Shown here: in pieces, positions 39,236 through 48,618 of the stretch
Numbering within the stretch: the first letter of the stretch is position 1
How the letters are laid out: every line of letters begins with the position of its first letter
Source of the DNA: Nocardia sp.
Lineage (GTDB): Bacteria; Actinomycetota; Actinomycetes; Mycobacteriales; Mycobacteriaceae
Direction: 5' to 3'
Length of the DNA stretch: 64,000 nucleotides
Assembly (NCBI RefSeq): GCF_025465275.1
Contig: NZ_JAODNK010000001.1
Coordinates: forward strand, 1 to 64,000
Made by a program: the position numbers and the translations under genes
Notes under the pieces: model-generated
The model's input: only the letters and a program-made list of their open reading frames with translations
What the model was told of the DNA's origin: nothing
Database searches by the model: none

Positions 39236-40114
39236 TCAGGCGGGGACGAGTTCGCGGCGGCGGTTGCGGGTGCGCGCGCCGACGAACCGGCACACCAGGT
39301 AGATCGTGAATGAGATGGCCGTGACGAAGGTCGAGATCGGGACGCCGGGCGCCAGGGACAGCAGGATGCCGCCCACGGCCGAGGTTTCGGCGAACACGAT
39401 CGCGAGCACGGTGGCGCGGACCGGGCTGGCAGTGAGCTGCGCGGCCGCGGCGGCCGGGGTGATGAGCAGCGACAGCACCAGCAGCGCGCCGACGATCTGG
39501 ACACCGAAGGCGGCGGTGATGCCCAGCAGCACCGCGAACACGATCGACAGCGCTCGCACCGGAACCCCGCGCGCCACAGCCACTTCCGGATCGGAGCTGG
39601 CGAACAGTAGCGGGCGGTAGACGGCGGCCAGTACGAGCAGTACGCCGACGGTGCAGATGGACAGCAGTGTGAGGCCGTTGTCGCCGACGCTCACCACCTG
39701 CCCGGTGAGCAGCGAGAATTTGGACCCCGCGCGTTCGGGGCCGAGCCACAGGAACAGCACGGACAGACCGAGGCCGAAGGACAGCACCACGGCGATGACC
39801 GAATCCCGTTCGCGGGCACGGGAACCCAGGATGCCGAACAGGACGGCCGCGACCACCGATCCGGCGATGGCCCCGACGCCGACGCCCACGCCGGCGAGCA
39901 GTGCGGCCGCCGCACCGGTGAGCGACAGTTCGCTGGTGCCGTGCACGGCGAAGGACATCTGGCGGCTGATGATGAGCGGCCCGATGGCTCCGGCGAGCAG
40001 GCCGAGCAGCGCCGCCGCCAGTACCGCCTGCTGTACGAAGTCGTAGGACATCAGGTGTGCGGTGGTGGAGAAGTCGAACATTCCGGAGAAGACGCCGGAG
40101 AGTTTGTCGATCAT
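39236..40114 (-). CDS. Zinc/manganese ABC transporter permease (ZnuB-like)
   Basis: 292 aa, about eight hydrophobic helices of the ABC-3 family (LLAGAIGPLIISRQMSFAVHG, GVQIVGALLVLSLLITPAAAA). Its ATG overlaps the stop of the ATPase gene. Third gene of a binding protein-ATPase-permease operon. Confidence 0.92.
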   Translation of the reverse strand: MIDKLSGVFSGMFDFSTTAHLMSYDFVQQAVLAAALLGLLAGAIGPLIISRQMSFAVHGTSELSLTGAAAALLAGVGVGVGAIAGSVVAAVLFGILGSRARERDSVIAVVLSFGLGLSVLFLWLGPERAGSKFSLLTGQVVSVGDNGLTLLSICTVGVLLVLAAVYRPLLFASSDPEVAVARGVPVRALSIVFAVLLGITAAFGVQIVGALLVLSLLITPAAAAAQLTASPVRATVLAIVFAETSAVGGILLSLAPGVPISTFVTAISFTIYLVCRFVGARTRNRRRELVPA

Positions 40115-41475
40115 GCGCGCACCTCGTCGTTCTCGGCGTGGCAGTGCTGTGCTCCGGCCTCGCCGAGCGCGTCCATGGTGTCGCCGGTGCCGACGACCAC
40201 CAGTCGCCCGCGCACCCGCAGCACGTCGACCTCGGTGCGGTACAGCTCGGACAGCACCTCGGAGGTCATCACCTCGTCCGGCGTCCCGATCCGGAATTTG
40301 CCGTCGACCAGGTACAGAACCCGATCCACCAGCGGCAGAATCGGATTGATCTCATGTGTCACGAACAGCACCGCGGTGTCGTGCGTGCGCCGCCGCTTGT
40401 CGATGAGCTGCGATACCAGCCGCTGATTGGCCAGATCCAGGGACAGCAGCGGTTCATCGCACAGCAGCACCCGCGGATCCCCGGCCAGCGCCTGCGCGAC
40501 CCGCAGCCGCTGCTGCTCACCGCCCGAGAGCGCGTCCAGCGGCGCGTAGGCGTACTTCCCCGCCCCTACATCCGAAATAGCCTGCGCTACTTTACGTTTC
40601 CGCTCCGCACGCCCACGCCACCCGAATCCCCACCGATGCCCGTCCACTCCGAGCCCGACCAGATCGACGCCGCGCAACTGCATCCCGGCATCCATGGTCT
40701 TCTGCTGCGGCACATACCCGATATCCGGATTCCCCAGCCGCGCAGCCGTTCCCGCGATCTCCGCGCTCCCGTGCGATAGCGGGACCTGCCCCAGCAGCAT
40801 CTTCAACAGCGAAGTCTTCCCCGACCCATTGGGCCCGAGCACGGCAATGAATTCCCCCGCGCCCACCTCGAGATCCAACCCCGACCACAGCGTCCGATCC
40901 CCATACGACAACCGCGCATCCGTAAGCCGCACAGCAGGGACCGCACTCCGCGCCCCGATCGCCGTACTCGCGTCCCGTGCTTGTGTCGTAGCACTTGCGC
41001 CCGAGAAAACCTTGCCCGCAACCAATTTCGCCGCACCAGTGTCTATCGCGCCCACAGCGTCGTCGACTGAATCGCTCGCGTCGCCCACTGCGGTGCTCGC
41101 GCCGTTCAGAGGGGCGCTCGCGATGTCTGGGGAGATGTCCGCGCCGCCTACGAGACTGCTCATACCGTCCGGGGGAGTGTCCGCCCTGTCGAGCGAGGTG
41201 CTCACGCTAGCGGTGGAGAGGCCGCTATGAATTGCGCCGGCGGCTGCACTGCTCGGCGGAGCGTCTAGGGCGGGGCGCTCCTGTTCTGTTGCAGGGATAC
41301 AGGTTTCGGTGGAGTTGTTCATGGTGGGGCTCCCGGGGGTGGTCGTGGTCCGGGGGGAGGGGGCTGACGCGGCGGTGACGCCGGGCGCATTGTGTGCGCC
41401 CGGGGTGCGGAGGCCGGTCTGTTCGGCCGGCTCGGTCAGTGCGACTCCCGCAGATGTGGCGGTGGTGGGAGGCAT
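40111..41475 (-). CDS. Zinc/manganese ABC transporter ATPase with long disordered N-terminal extension
   Basis: About 454 aa, of which only the last ~275 are the ABC domain (AVRLTDARLSYGDRTLW, Walker A GPNGSGKT, signature LSGGEQQRL, Walker B CDEPLLSLD). The first ~180 residues are Ser/Thr/Ala/Asp/Pro-rich with no obvious fold. ATG 41475 lies 11 bases after the binding-protein stop and is the natural coupled start. Internal Met codons (e.g. near 41322) might be used instead. The start is the main uncertainty. Confidence 0.85.
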   Translation of the reverse strand: MPPTTATSAGVALTEPAEQTGLRTPGAHNAPGVTAASAPSPRTTTTPGSPTMNNSTETCIPATEQERPALDAPPSSAAAGAIHSGLSTASVSTSLDRADTPPDGMSSLVGGADISPDIASAPLNGASTAVGDASDSVDDAVGAIDTGAAKLVAGKVFSGASATTQARDASTAIGARSAVPAVRLTDARLSYGDRTLWSGLDLEVGAGEFIAVLGPNGSGKTSLLKMLLGQVPLSHGSAEIAGTAARLGNPDIGYVPQQKTMDAGMQLRGVDLVGLGVDGHRWGFGWRGRAERKRKVAQAISDVGAGKYAYAPLDALSGGEQQRLRVAQALAGDPRVLLCDEPLLSLDLANQRLVSQLIDKRRRTHDTAVLFVTHEINPILPLVDRVLYLVDGKFRIGTPDEVMTSEVLSELYRTEVDVLRVRGRLVVVGTGDTMDALGEAGAQHCHAENDEVRA

Positions 41476-41486
41476 GGTCGTCGGGC

Positions 41487-42425
41487 CTAGGCGAGTGCCG
41501 TGGCGAGGGATTGGGCGTTGCGGGTCATCCACTGGACGTAATCCAGGCCCTGGGGCAGGGTTTCGGTGACCTCGACGACCGGGAGGCCGACCTTCTGCGC
41601 GGTGGCGCGCATATCCTTGGTGGTCTTGTCCTCGGTCTGGATATTGTAGACGAGAGCGCGAACCTGCTTGGAGCTCAACATATCTCGCACGGTGGCGACA
41701 TCGGCGGGGGAGGGGTCGGTGCCCTGTTCGATGGCCTCCTGGAAGGAGTGCGGGGTGCGGTCGTCGGCCTTGGCGTCGAGCAGCATGTAGTAGGCGAGGG
41801 GCTCGGTCTGCACCACCGGCTGGCCGGGGTGCTCGGCGGCGATCTTGGCGGTAATGGCCTCGATTCCGCTCAACTGGGCGGTGAAAGCGGCGGCGCGATC
41901 GGTGTAGTCCTGCTTGTGCGCGGGATCGAGGTCGCCCAGCGATGCGGCGATGTGCTCGGCAATGTGACCGGCGGCGTGCACATCGTAGAAGACGTGCTCG
42001 TTGGTCGCCGAGTGATCATGTGCGGCAGTGTCTTTGGCGGGCTCTGCCGAGGCGCCGCCGGGTGCGCCCTCGCCGGCGACGTCCACCGCGTTCACGGTGT
42101 GCTTGTTCTTACCGGCGATGGCCTTGTCGATGAAACTGTCGTAGCCGCCGCCGTTGTAGACGATCAGATCCGCATCGCTGAGCTGTGCGCCCTGGACGGC
42201 GGTGACCTCGTACGAATGCGGGTCGGCGGCCGGATCGTTGATGAGCGATTCGACCTTCACATCCGGTCCGGCGACGGTCTTCGCGATATCGCCCCACACA
42301 TTGGTGGAGGCCACGACGGTGAGCCCGCCGGAATCGTTCTTCGATGATCCGCAGGCGGTCAGGGTGGCCACTGTGGCGAGCCCCGCGGCGATCACGGCGA
42401 ATCCTTTTGCAAAGCTTCTGGTCAC
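41487..42425 (-). CDS. Zinc/manganese-binding lipoprotein (ZnuA-like)
   Basis: 312 aa. Lipoprotein signal with lipobox ATLTACGSS. Metal ligands expected in DPHSYEVT, NEHVFYDV and the C-terminal lobe; a short His/Asp-rich loop (AAHDHSATNEH) is typical of zinc-type proteins. GTG 42425 is chosen because the complement of CAGGAGTT sits just upstream; a longer frame to 42533 would bury the signal peptide. A Zur-like box lies upstream. Confidence 0.92.
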   Translation of the reverse strand: MTRSFAKGFAVIAAGLATVATLTACGSSKNDSGGLTVVASTNVWGDIAKTVAGPDVKVESLINDPAADPHSYEVTAVQGAQLSDADLIVYNGGGYDSFIDKAIAGKNKHTVNAVDVAGEGAPGGASAEPAKDTAAHDHSATNEHVFYDVHAAGHIAEHIAASLGDLDPAHKQDYTDRAAAFTAQLSGIEAITAKIAAEHPGQPVVQTEPLAYYMLLDAKADDRTPHSFQEAIEQGTDPSPADVATVRDMLSSKQVRALVYNIQTEDKTTKDMRATAQKVGLPVVEVTETLPQGLDYVQWMTRNAQSLATALA

Positions 42426-42452
42426 GCGGGAACTCCTGAAACGCTTATCCGA

Positions 42453-42472
42453 AACGAAAACGATTGCCATTA
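42453..42472 (-). promoter_or_regulatory. Zur-like box upstream of the zinc importer operon
   Basis: AACGAAAACGATTGCCATTA, 28 bases before the GTG. It resembles the imperfect palindromic AT-rich boxes bound by Zur in actinobacteria, which fits zinc-repressed uptake genes. Consensus comparison is from memory. Confidence 0.45.
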
Positions 42473-42568
42473 AAATGTAGCGCACCTGTCCAGCCCCATC
42501 CGCATTACGACCGGCAAATGTGGCGCTGAACACGCGGCTGCACGACGGAAATCCCCTGGAACAGCAAA

Positions 42569-42594
42569 GACCCCGCGAATGTATTCGCGGGGTC
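42569..42594. terminator. 12-bp perfect hairpin with GAATGTATTC core
   Basis: GACCCCGCGAAT (42569-42580), GT, ATTCGCGGGGTC (42583-42594). It lies in the 327-base gap between the zinc operon and the OtsB-GH15 gene. Probable terminator for the latter. The core matches the ftsH-folE hairpin. Confidence 0.6.
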
Positions 42595-42679
42595 GATGGT
42601 GACGACAGATTTCGTGAGGGCCCGGTAACTCCTCGGGTACGTCCAGAACTCGAGGACGCACCCGACCGGCGCTACGCGA

Positions 42680-42789
42680 ATGGGACTCTAGGGGCTCTCA
42701 GCCGTGCGCTGAAGTTCCGGAGGGGCGGGGGAGTATGGGACTTTCGGGGCTCTTAGCCGTGCGCTGAAGTTCCGGAGAGGCGGGGGAGC
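42680..42789. repeat. 55-bp tandem duplication spanning the OtsB-GH15 stop codon
   Basis: 42680-42734 and 42735-42789 match at about 50 of 55 positions. On the minus strand the second unit encodes the real C-terminus (PRLSGTSAHG, TAA); the first, downstream, repeats it as PRPSGTSAHG, TGA. Confidence 0.85.
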
Positions 42790-45344
42790 ACCGGCTGCGA
42801 GAGGAGTTGGGCGCAGCGCAGCAGGCCGAGATGGCTGTAAGCCTGGGGGTGGTTGCCGAGGGAGCGTTCGGCGACCGGGTCGTACTCCTCGGACAGCAGG
42901 CCGGTCGGGCCTGCCACGTCGACGAGTTGGGCGAAGAGCGCCTCGGCGTCCTCGCGCTTACCGATGAGCAGGTACGCCTCGACGAGCCAGGCGGCACAGA
43001 GGTGGAAGCCGCCTTCCCCGCCGGGCAGACCGTCGTCGTGGTGATAGCGGTACACCGTGGAGCCGCTGCGCAGTTCCGCCTCGGTGGCCACGACGGTGGC
43101 GGCGAAGCGCGGGTCGGAGGGGTCGATCAGACCGCTCAGCCCGATGTGCAGGGTGGCCGCGTCGAGGTCGGTGCCCTCGTAGGCGGCGGTGTAGGACTGG
43201 ACCTCTTCGTTCCAGCCCTCGGCCTTCACCTCATCGGCGATGGTGTCGCGCAGCTTCTCCCACTCGGGGTCGGTGGTCCGGCCGAACTGGCGGGCGAGGG
43301 TGATCGCCCGGTCGGCGGTGAGCCAGCCCATGACCTTCGAGTACACGTGGTGCCGCGGGTTGCCGCGGATCTCCCAGATGCCGTGGTCGGGTTCGCGCCA
43401 GCGCCGCTGCACGGCCGAGACCATGGCGTGCACCAGATCCCAATCCGCGTCCGGCAGCGCCTTTTTCGGGTCGTTGATGCCCTTGCGCTCGCGCGCGTGG
43501 GCGAGCTGCGAGATGAGGTCCACGATGGGCCCGAACACGTCGAGCTGAACCTGCATGTTCGCCGCATTGCCGACCCGCACCGGCCGTGACCCGGCGTACC
43601 CGGGCAGCTGGTCGATGACGGCCTCGGGCGGCAGCGTCTCGCCGTAGAGCGTGTACAGCGGGTGCAACCGCTCGGGTCCGGGCAGCGTTTCCAGCACCCG
43701 ATGCACCCAGTCGAGCAGCTCTTCGGCCTCGCCGACCGAGCCCAGCGATACCAGTGCGGCAGCGGTGAGCGAGGCGTCGCGCAGCCAGCAGTACCGGTAG
43801 TCCCAGTTGCGCACGCCGCCAATGTCTTCCGGCAGCGAGGTGGTGGCCGCCGCCAGGATGGATCCGGACGGCTGATGCACCAGCCCGCGCAGGGTGAGCG
43901 CGGACCGCTTCATGAGATCCGGCTTGAGCGGCGGAAGCTCCAGTGTGGCAGCCCAATCCGACCAGTACCGTTCGGCTTCTCGGCGCCGGTCCGTCTCGGA
44001 GGTCATACAGGGTGCGAGATCGGAGGTGCCGCAACGCATTTCCAGCACAACCGGCCCCTGGCGCGGGTCCACGGTGGCACGGGCGGTGTGGTGATTGCCC
44101 TCGTCGATGATCTCCCAGTCCACGCCCGGGGAGCGCAGCACGAGTGGATCATTGGTGCCCTGCACCCGCAGTCCGGCGGGGTCGCGCACGATGCGTACCG
44201 GCACCTGCCCGAATTCCGGTCGCGGGGCGAAGGTGATGACGGCCTTGGTATCGCCGGTGATGACGCGGGTGAGATCGGTGCGCTCGGGCACCACGTCATG
44301 CGGCAGATAATCGACGACCTGCAAACTGGCCCACCGGGTTTCGACGGTCATGGTGCCGTCTTTGTAGCGCTGTGACAGTGGCAGTCCGGCGCGTTCCGGA
44401 TGGATGGCGAAGTGTCCCGCGCCCGGCCCGCCGAGCAGGTGTGCGAACACCGCCGCCGAATCCGGTTCCGGGTGGCACAGCCAGGTGATGGTGCCGTCGG
44501 GGGTGACGAGGGCCTTGGAGCGCGGGCTGGCCAGCATGGTCAGCCGCTCGATGCGGGGGGCGGAGGCGCCCGCCAGCCAGGTGCGGCGTTCTTCCAGGAT
44601 GAAGGCGAGCGCCTTGGACACGTCCTCGGTGCTGTCCACCCGGAATTTGGCGAGGCTCTCGCCTGGGCCGACCTTGATGCCCACATCGGGCCCGGAGAGG
44701 CGGGTGAACGCCTTCTCGTCGGTGACATCGTCGCCGATGAAGACGGCGGCGGAGGCGCCCTGCTGATGCCGGACGATGTCCAGCGCAGCGCCCTTGTCGG
44801 TTTCGACCACCGCGAGCTCGATGACTGCCTTGCCCTCGGTGGTCTGTACGCCGACCCAGCTGGCGGGACCCTGACGCACCTGAACCACTGCGCGACGGCC
44901 GATTTCGGGGCTGGCATTGCGGACGTGCAGGGCGACGCTGGCCGGTTTGATCTCGACGGTCGCGCCGGGGTTGTCCTGCGCGATCTGGGTCAGCGTCGAC
45001 TGCACTTCCTGCAGTAGCTGTTTGGCGTCGTTGTCGATGGCGTGCACGAAGCCGACATCGAATTCGGAGCCGTGGCTGCCGATCAGCTGCACCTCGACGG
45101 GCAGGCGGGACAGTGCCGCGAGGTCACGCAGCGCGCGCCCGGAGATCACTGCGGCGGTGGTACCGGTGAGTCCGGCGAGTGCGCGCAGCGCATTCACCGA
45201 CTCCCTATGGGGATAGGCCTTCGCGGGGTCGTCGACGATGGGCGCGATGGTCCCGTCGTAGTCCGAAGCGACCAGCAGCCGTGGCACTCGGGCGACAGCC
45301 GCCAACGCACGGCGAAGTTCCAGTGGCAAATCCTGTGCGCTCAC
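42753..45344 (-). CDS. Trehalose-6-phosphate phosphatase / GH15 glucoamylase-trehalase fusion
   Basis: 863 aa. Residues ~1-250 form a HAD phosphatase of OtsB type: nucleophile motif DYDGT (Asp28, Asp30), ISGRALRDL, and IGDDVTDEKAF. From ~265 onward it is a GH15 family enzyme: NWDYRYCWLRDASLT, a probable catalytic Glu in EGWNEEVQSY, and GLLSEEYDP near the C-terminus. One protein may thus dephosphorylate trehalose-6-P and hydrolyse trehalose or another alpha-glucoside. Confidence 0.92.
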   Translation of the reverse strand: MSAQDLPLELRRALAAVARVPRLLVASDYDGTIAPIVDDPAKAYPHRESVNALRALAGLTGTTAAVISGRALRDLAALSRLPVEVQLIGSHGSEFDVGFVHAIDNDAKQLLQEVQSTLTQIAQDNPGATVEIKPASVALHVRNASPEIGRRAVVQVRQGPASWVGVQTTEGKAVIELAVVETDKGAALDIVRHQQGASAAVFIGDDVTDEKAFTRLSGPDVGIKVGPGESLAKFRVDSTEDVSKALAFILEERRTWLAGASAPRIERLTMLASPRSKALVTPDGTITWLCHPEPDSAAVFAHLLGGPGAGHFAIHPERAGLPLSQRYKDGTMTVETRWASLQVVDYLPHDVVPERTDLTRVITGDTKAVITFAPRPEFGQVPVRIVRDPAGLRVQGTNDPLVLRSPGVDWEIIDEGNHHTARATVDPRQGPVVLEMRCGTSDLAPCMTSETDRRREAERYWSDWAATLELPPLKPDLMKRSALTLRGLVHQPSGSILAAATTSLPEDIGGVRNWDYRYCWLRDASLTAAALVSLGSVGEAEELLDWVHRVLETLPGPERLHPLYTLYGETLPPEAVIDQLPGYAGSRPVRVGNAANMQVQLDVFGPIVDLISQLAHARERKGINDPKKALPDADWDLVHAMVSAVQRRWREPDHGIWEIRGNPRHHVYSKVMGWLTADRAITLARQFGRTTDPEWEKLRDTIADEVKAEGWNEEVQSYTAAYEGTDLDAATLHIGLSGLIDPSDPRFAATVVATEAELRSGSTVYRYHHDDGLPGGEGGFHLCAAWLVEAYLLIGKREDAEALFAQLVDVAGPTGLLSEEYDPVAERSLGNHPQAYSHLGLLRCAQLLSQPVLPRLSGTSAHG

Positions 45345-45537
45345 GCATCCAACCTAGTGATCGGAGGAGATTTTTCAGGGCGTGCGTGACTCTACTGGGT
45401 GTTCATTGCCTGCTCGTTCTGACGGTGATACATAGCGTTTACAAGACACTTGCCTGCGGTTCACACAATGTCTGATTTCCGCTTGCGCAGCGGCCGTTTC
45501 GGGGGCTTGACCAGTGACGTTCCAGAATCACGAAACA

Positions 45538-45569
45538 GGGCCGCCCAGTCCTTTCGGACGGGCGGCCCC
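45538..45569. terminator. Terminator beyond kstR
   Basis: GGGCCGCCCAGTCC and GGACGGGCGGCCCC pair around TTTC with one bulge, about 45 bases past the kstR stop. The rest of the 268-base gap to OtsB-GH15 shows no gene. Confidence 0.65.
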
Positions 45570-45612
45570 GGTGTCATTCGTGCGAATGCCTAGATTGCGT
45601 TCGCCTCGGCGC

Positions 45613-46266
45613 TCAGGACTTCTCGCCGCCGATGAGCAGATCGACGGTGAGCTCCAGGCGCTCGGTCACATCGGTCGCGGAGGCGCGGCGGGTCAGCCAG
45701 GCCACCAGATTCGACAGCCACACATCGCTGATGACGCGGGCGATGGCGAGCTGGCGCTCGTCGGGCACCTCGTCGGAGAGGGCGCGGGCGAAGAAGCGGT
45801 CCATCACCTTGCCGACCCGATCGACCTCGGCGGCCGCGGAGGCGTCGGCGAACATGAATGCTCGCGTCATGGCCTCGGTGAGCAGCGGGTCGCGCTGCAT
45901 GGCCCGGGTGATCTGGGTCAGCATCAGGTGCATGCGCTCGCGGGGGTCATTGCCGGGCAAGGGCTTGCGGCGGCCTTCGAGCTGCTCGAATTCGCGGGCC
46001 AGGGCCGAGACCAGCAGGTGCACCTTGGACGGGAAGTACCGGTACAGGGTGCCGACGGCGACGTCGGCGCGCTCGGCGACCGCACGCATCTGCACCGCGT
46101 CGTACCCGCCCTTGGAAGCGAGCGCGAGGGTGGCGTCGAGGATGCGTTTGCGCCGGTCGCGCTGCGCTGCCGAACTCAGGTCCTCCTCGCTGAGGGTGGT
46201 GACGGGCGCGGTGGTGCGCGCGCCGGCAACCCCATCGTCGGACTGCGATCGGGAGGGACTGGCCAT
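45613..46266 (-). CDS. kstR: TetR-family cholesterol catabolism repressor KstR
   Basis: 217 aa. The body matches M. tuberculosis Rv3574 closely: RKRILDATLALASKGGYDAVQMRAVAERADVAVGTLYRYFPSK in the HTH, then AMQRDPLLTEAMTRAFMFAD and ARVISDVWLSNLVAWLTRR in the ligand domain. Represses steroid genes until a 3-oxo-sterol CoA thioester binds. ATG 46266 with AAAGGA upstream; ATG 46305 is also possible. Divergent from fadE34 with a shared KstR box. Confidence 0.96.
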   Translation of the reverse strand: MASPSRSQSDDGVAGARTTAPVTTLSEEDLSSAAQRDRRKRILDATLALASKGGYDAVQMRAVAERADVAVGTLYRYFPSKVHLLVSALAREFEQLEGRRKPLPGNDPRERMHLMLTQITRAMQRDPLLTEAMTRAFMFADASAAAEVDRVGKVMDRFFARALSDEVPDERQLAIARVISDVWLSNLVAWLTRRASATDVTERLELTVDLLIGGEKS

Positions 46267-46377
46267 CGGTTGAAAGTCCTTTCCTGCACGAATCGTTCGG
46301 TTCATCTCACCGGCGTCGACCGGCTACGAGTTCGTACCGCGTTCGGGCGGCGCTTGACTTACGCCCGGCTCGAACAT

Positions 46378-46391
46378 TAGAACATGTTCTA
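46378..46391. promoter_or_regulatory. KstR operator, perfect palindrome
   Basis: TAGAACATGTTCTA fits the KstR consensus TnnAACnnGTTnnA. It lies 36 bases before the fadE34 start and 112 before kstR, well placed to control both directions. Confidence 0.85.
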
Positions 46392-46426
46392 GGAGTGGAA
46401 GTCACCCCAGAAAGGCGGTATGGAGT

Positions 46427-48592
46427 GTGACCATAGCCACCACTGACGAGCATAAAGCCGTCCAGGAGTCGATGCGCGGATGGGCAGCGGCAGTGCGCCC
46501 AATTGCAACAATGCGTACCGGAGGGCCGGATTTTTGGCGCGAATACTGGTCGCGCCTCGCTGATCTCGGAATATTCCGGGTCGCGGTCCCGGAAGAGGCC
46601 GGCGGAGCGGGTTGTTCCGTCGGAGACCTGGCCGTTCTGGTGGAGCAGGCGGCGCATGATCTCGTAGGCGGACCCGTGCTTTCCACGGCTCTTGCCGGCC
46701 TCGTTGCCGGTGAGATGCTCGACGAGAATACGCCGTGCGGCATTGCGCTCGAGGGTGAAATCGCAATATCGATCGGCGAATCCGGGGCAAGTCTGACCGG
46801 TGAGTGGGACTCGGTGCTCGGCGCTGCGCCCGGCACCGCTGTTCTGGTACCGGTTCGCGCCGGAGAGCGCCGGCTGTGGTGCCTGGTCGAGGCCGATGCG
46901 GCGGGCCTGCGGGTGGAGCCGCTGGACGCCATCGACAAGACGCTGCCACTGGCCCGAGTGTCGTGCTCGGAAGTTGCTGTCGCGCCGGATCACCTCTTCG
47001 AACCGGCGCTGTCGGTACTCGATATCGCGGCAACGCTGATTGCTGCCGAGGCTGCCGGCATTGCCGGCTGGTGTTTGGAGACGGCGACCGAATACGCCAA
47101 GGTGCGTGAACAATTCGGGCGCAAGATCGGCGAATTCCAAGCGGTGAAACATATTTGCGCGTGGATGCTGTGCCGGGCCGAGCAAATTCGCGCCGTGGCC
47201 GCCGATGCGGCCGCCGCCGTGGATGCCGAGACCGCCGAACTTCCGCTGTCCGCCGCAGTCGCGCTGGCGATCTCGCTGGATGCCGCGGTGGAGAACGCCA
47301 AGGATTGCATTCAGGTCCTCGGTGGAATCGGTTTCACCTGGGAACACGATGCGCATCTGTATTTGCGGCGGGCCACCGCGCTGCGCCAGTTGCTGGGCGG
47401 TTCCGCCCGCTGGCGGGCTCGGGTCACCGAGCTGACGCACGCGGGTGTGCGCCGCACGGTGGGCCTGGATCTGGCTGCCGCTTCGGGTGGTGAGGGCGGC
47501 GAACCCAATTGGGACGCTGTCGGTTTGGACGCCGCCGAGGCTGCCGTGCTGGCCGCGGATCTCACCACGATCGCGGCTCTTCCGGAGGCGGAGCAGCGTA
47601 ATGCGCTGGCCGAGTCCGGATTACTGGCCTCGCACTGGCCCGCGCCGTACGGGCGTGGCGCCGGTCCGATCCAGCGCACCTTCATCGATGACCAGGTCCG
47701 CAAGGCGGGCATTACGCTGCCCGAGCTCGCGATTGCCAACTGGGCGATTCCGACTCTGCTGCAATGGGGTTCGCCCGAGCAGATCGAGCGCTACGCGCTG
47801 CCGACGCTGACCGGTGAGGTCATCTGGTGCCAGCTCTTCTCGGAGCCGGAGGCCGGTTCCGATCTGGCGTCGCTGCGCACGGTGGCCGAGCGGGTCGAGG
47901 GCGGCTGGAAGCTGCGCGGTCAGAAGGTCTGGACCTCGTTGGCGGACAAGGCCACCTGGGGCATCTGCCTGGCGCGGACCGATCCGGCCGCACCGAAGCA
48001 CAAGGGCATCAGCTACTTCCTGGTCGATATGAAGAGCGCCGGTCTGGATATCCGGCCGCTGGTGGAGATCACCGGTGAGGCGCGCTTCAACGAGGTCTTC
48101 CTGGACGATGTCTTCGTCCCGGACGACTGCCTGGTGGGTGCGCTGGAGAACGGGTGGAAGATCGCTCGCTCCACGCTCTCCGCCGAGCGGGTCGCCATGG
48201 GCGGCAAGGGCATCGGGGACGAACTGGAGGCGTTGATCGCCGCCGCGCCGTCCTCGGGTCCGGGCGCCGAATTGGTGGCGGATCGACTCGGAGGACTGGT
48301 CTCCGAATCTATCGCTGGAACGTTGCTGGATGCCCGCGCTGCGCAGAAATTGCTATCCGGTGGAGACCCCGGTCCGCAAAGTAGCGTTCGCAAACTGGTC
48401 GGTGTCAGACACCGGCAAGCGGTCGCCGAATTTGCCGTGGAAGTGGCAGGCGCGGCGGGCGCGGTAGAAACCGATGTGGTGAAAGAATTCCTGCTCACAC
48501 GCTGTTTGTCCATTGCAGGCGGTACCGAGCAGATTCTGTTGACCGTCGCCGGTGAACGAATTCTCGGGCTACCGCGCGAGTCGCACGGCTAG
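46427..48592 (+). CDS. fadE34: Fused acyl-CoA dehydrogenase FadE34 (ChsE3)
   Basis: 721 aa, two tandem acyl-CoA dehydrogenase units. The family oxidises C5 side-chain steroid-CoA (3-oxo-chol-4-en-24-oyl-CoA). The second half carries the probable catalytic Glu587 in LSAERVAMG and FAD segments FSEPEAGSDLASL; the first half lacks an equivalent Glu. GTG 46427 follows the KstR box. In M. tuberculosis this gene is also divergent from kstR, but the igr genes are elsewhere; here they follow directly. Confidence 0.95.
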   Translation: MTIATTDEHKAVQESMRGWAAAVRPIATMRTGGPDFWREYWSRLADLGIFRVAVPEEAGGAGCSVGDLAVLVEQAAHDLVGGPVLSTALAGLVAGEMLDENTPCGIALEGEIAISIGESGASLTGEWDSVLGAAPGTAVLVPVRAGERRLWCLVEADAAGLRVEPLDAIDKTLPLARVSCSEVAVAPDHLFEPALSVLDIAATLIAAEAAGIAGWCLETATEYAKVREQFGRKIGEFQAVKHICAWMLCRAEQIRAVAADAAAAVDAETAELPLSAAVALAISLDAAVENAKDCIQVLGGIGFTWEHDAHLYLRRATALRQLLGGSARWRARVTELTHAGVRRTVGLDLAAASGGEGGEPNWDAVGLDAAEAAVLAADLTTIAALPEAEQRNALAESGLLASHWPAPYGRGAGPIQRTFIDDQVRKAGITLPELAIANWAIPTLLQWGSPEQIERYALPTLTGEVIWCQLFSEPEAGSDLASLRTVAERVEGGWKLRGQKVWTSLADKATWGICLARTDPAAPKHKGISYFLVDMKSAGLDIRPLVEITGEARFNEVFLDDVFVPDDCLVGALENGWKIARSTLSAERVAMGGKGIGDELEALIAAAPSSGPGAELVADRLGGLVSESIAGTLLDARAAQKLLSGGDPGPQSSVRKLVGVRHRQAVAEFAVEVAGAAGAVETDVVKEFLLTRCLSIAGGTEQILLTVAGERILGLPRESHG

Positions 48593-48618
48593 CCCACACC
48601 TCTACCGGGAGTATTGAA

